A stretch of 64,000 bases of DNA from Caballeronia sp. SBC1 (GTDB lineage Bacteria; Pseudomonadota; Gammaproteobacteria; Burkholderiales; Burkholderiaceae). The notes under the pieces were generated by a model. That model had not been told where the DNA came from. It ran no database searches and worked only from the letters and a program-made list of their open reading frames with translations. Numbering within the stretch: position 1 is the stretch's first letter; each line of letters opens with the position of its first letter. The position numbers and the translations under genes are program-made. The stretch covers positions 1,612,001 to 1,676,000 of the forward strand of contig NZ_CP049158.1 of the NCBI RefSeq assembly GCF_011493005.1. Reading direction: 5' to 3'. Positions 62,784-64,000 of the stretch are shown here, piece by piece.

Positions 62784-63050
62784 CTATACCGCCGGCGCCA
62801 ACTGTGCGAGCACGATCGTCATGCTCATGACCTGCTGGTCACTATCTGAAATTCCCGCGTCGTAAGCAGCCTTGGCCAATTGAGCATTGGTTAGTCTGGC
62901 AAGGCCGTCAAAACTATCACGGACAATTGTCGCAGTCATCGCGGAACTGGTCCGAAGCTCCCAAGCCTTGTCTTCGACAAGCCGTCGAAGCAGATACTCG
63001 CGAGCAGCCGTTTTCGCGGCAAGAATGCCGCGTGCTTGTTCTTCTGTCAT
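62784..63050 (-). CDS. Small protein of unknown function
   Basis: 88 aa, predicted mostly helical and soluble (EEQARGILAAKTAAREYLLRRLVEDKAW; NAQLAKAAYDAGISDSDQQVMSMTIVLAQL). A strong GGGGAGAACACC site before the ATG supports it as real. No family is recognised. Between the GlxA-type regulator and a class V aminotransferase; no clear operon partner. Confidence 0.6.
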   Translation of the reverse strand: MTEEQARGILAAKTAAREYLLRRLVEDKAWELRTSSAMTATIVRDSFDGLARLTNAQLAKAAYDAGISDSDQQVMSMTIVLAQLAPAV

Positions 63051-63227
63051 GGTGTTCTCCCCGAGTTCGCCCTCGTTTTATAGCAACGCGGCGCACCCTT
63101 GGCGGTTCGGAAGAACACACTTGGATCAATTCTCTTCCGGGTGCATTCAGGAGCAGTAATCTTCTTCGGGTCACTAAACGTATTTCGGCTAACCCGAAGA
63201 ACATCTGCCGACTGCCTGCCCGGGTTT

Positions 63228-64000
63228 TCAGTCCAAAGCCAACCGTGCAATCGCACGCTCCACGCCACCGCGGCCGAACGGAACACCCTGCACGGTCATG
63301 GCGGCTTCGACGCCCCCGAGACATCCAAGGATCATTGCGGGGTTGATGTCGCCTAGATGCCCGATACGGAATGCGCGGCCCGCAAGTGGCCCGAGACCGC
63401 CGGCAATCGCGACTTCGAAGCGCTCGCGCGCAACGCTGCGGATTGCTTCCGGATCGATACCCTCGCTCACCTCTATGGTCGTCACCGACACCGAGCGCGC
63501 CGCCGGCACCTCGCAGAAAAAGCGCAACGCGCCCATCTCGCTCCAGCATTCCACCGCAGCATGCACCGCTTCCGCGATTCGCCGATGGCGTTCCAGCACC
63601 TCGGCCAAGCCTTCCCGAAAGATCAGCCCGAGCGACGCCTCCAGCCCGGCGATCAGGCTTTGCGGCGGCGTGCCGCAAAACTTGCGGTACGACAGCGGAC
63701 TTTTTCGCCGCTCCCAGTCCCAGTAGAAACGCGGCGTCAAGTTGCGGCGCGCGACCTCCATTGCCGCTGCGTCGACCGCGACGAACGCGAGTCCCGGTGG
63801 CACCATCAACGCCTTCTGACTCGCGCCGAGAACCACGTTAATGCGCGTTGCATCCATGTCGAACGGCGCGGCTGCAAGCGATGCAACCACGTCGACCACG
63901 AGCAGCGCCGGGTGATCGGCCCGGTCGATCGCCGTCCGCATGGCTGGCAGATCGTTGGTGATACCGCTTGCCGTGTCCGTGTGAACGATGAAGACCGCGA
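63228..64000 (-). CDS. Class V aminotransferase, alanine-glyoxylate/serine-pyruvate type (partial)
   Basis: 257 codons present; the 5' part runs off the window end, where the frame stays open (HTDTASG, the substrate loop of this family, is just inside 64000). PLP-dependent transamination, for example of alanine or serine to glyoxylate. The Schiff-base lysine is in GASQKALMVPPGLAFVAV, and the FRIGHLGD motif near the C-terminus confirms the family. Start and promoter are not visible. Confidence 0.88.
   Translation of the reverse strand, partial: AVFIVHTDTASGITNDLPAMRTAIDRADHPALLVVDVVASLAAAPFDMDATRINVVLGASQKALMVPPGLAFVAVDAAAMEVARRNLTPRFYWDWERRKSPLSYRKFCGTPPQSLIAGLEASLGLIFREGLAEVLERHRRIAEAVHAAVECWSEMGALRFFCEVPAARSVSVTTIEVSEGIDPEAIRSVARERFEVAIAGGLGPLAGRAFRIGHLGDINPAMILGCLGGVEAAMTVQGVPFGRGGVERAIARLALD

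Overview
The window looks like a secondary-replicon (chromid or megaplasmid) segment of a Burkholderiaceae bacterium, most likely Paraburkholderia or Caballeronia. This rests on GC-rich coding DNA, a Burkholderia-type trimeric porin, a DUF4148 small exported protein, ACS-type MFS and DctA carriers, and a very high density of LysR, GntR and IclR regulators, each beside a small catabolic cluster. No rRNA, tRNA, CRISPR array, intact insertion sequence or replication gene was seen. The placement is inference from gene content.

Layout. 1-5.9 kb: a Rieske oxygenase, a divergent GntR regulator, an MFS carrier, a class II aldolase and a divergent LysR form an aromatic or hydroxyacid catabolic block. 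6-10.3 kb: an aconitase A paralogue overlaps a GntR regulator with an apparent second winged helix, followed by a substrate-binding protein with no signal peptide. 10.3-12.7 kb: a porin and an SGNH esterase. 13.1-22.8 kb: a dipeptide-type ABC importer (binding protein, two permeases, fused double ATPase), LysR, an aspartoacylase-family deacylase, an ornithine cyclodeaminase-family enzyme and a second, near-identical LysR. Together these look like uptake and breakdown of an N-acylated amino acid. 22.8-26.3 kb: a serine beta-lactamase-like hydrolase, then an unrecognised two-gene unit and a 640-base gene-poor stretch.

26.3-31.2 kb: a tartrate-type cluster with D-tartrate dehydratase, a fumarase-superfamily lyase and a DctA carrier under a divergent GntR/UTRA regulator. 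31.2-35.9 kb: a chemoreceptor tail fragment, a DUF2306 membrane protein, an isolated fliD, a class I fructose-bisphosphate aldolase and a GNAT acetyltransferase.

36-52.8 kb is the most interesting part. A long minus-strand series (DAO-type flavin oxidase, PotABCD-type ABC importer, hydantoinase/oxoprolinase A and B subunits, a Tat-exported SBP_bac_5 protein, a second flavin oxidase, a cupin) is joined to an aldo-keto reductase/class III aminotransferase pair and an IclR regulator. The same operator-like block of about 55 bases lies just upstream of the first genes of both minus-strand operons. I read this as one IclR regulon for a lactam, cyclic amide or N-substituted amino compound that is imported, opened by ATP-driven hydrolysis, and deaminated.

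52.9-64 kb: a HAD phosphatase, a lipoprotein with two TonB-C-like segments, a DUF4148 protein, a cytosolic chemoreceptor with its sensor at the C-terminus, a glutathione transferase, a ten-repeat TPR glycosyltransferase, a divergent SDR/GlxA-type regulator pair, a small unknown protein and a class V aminotransferase cut by the window end.
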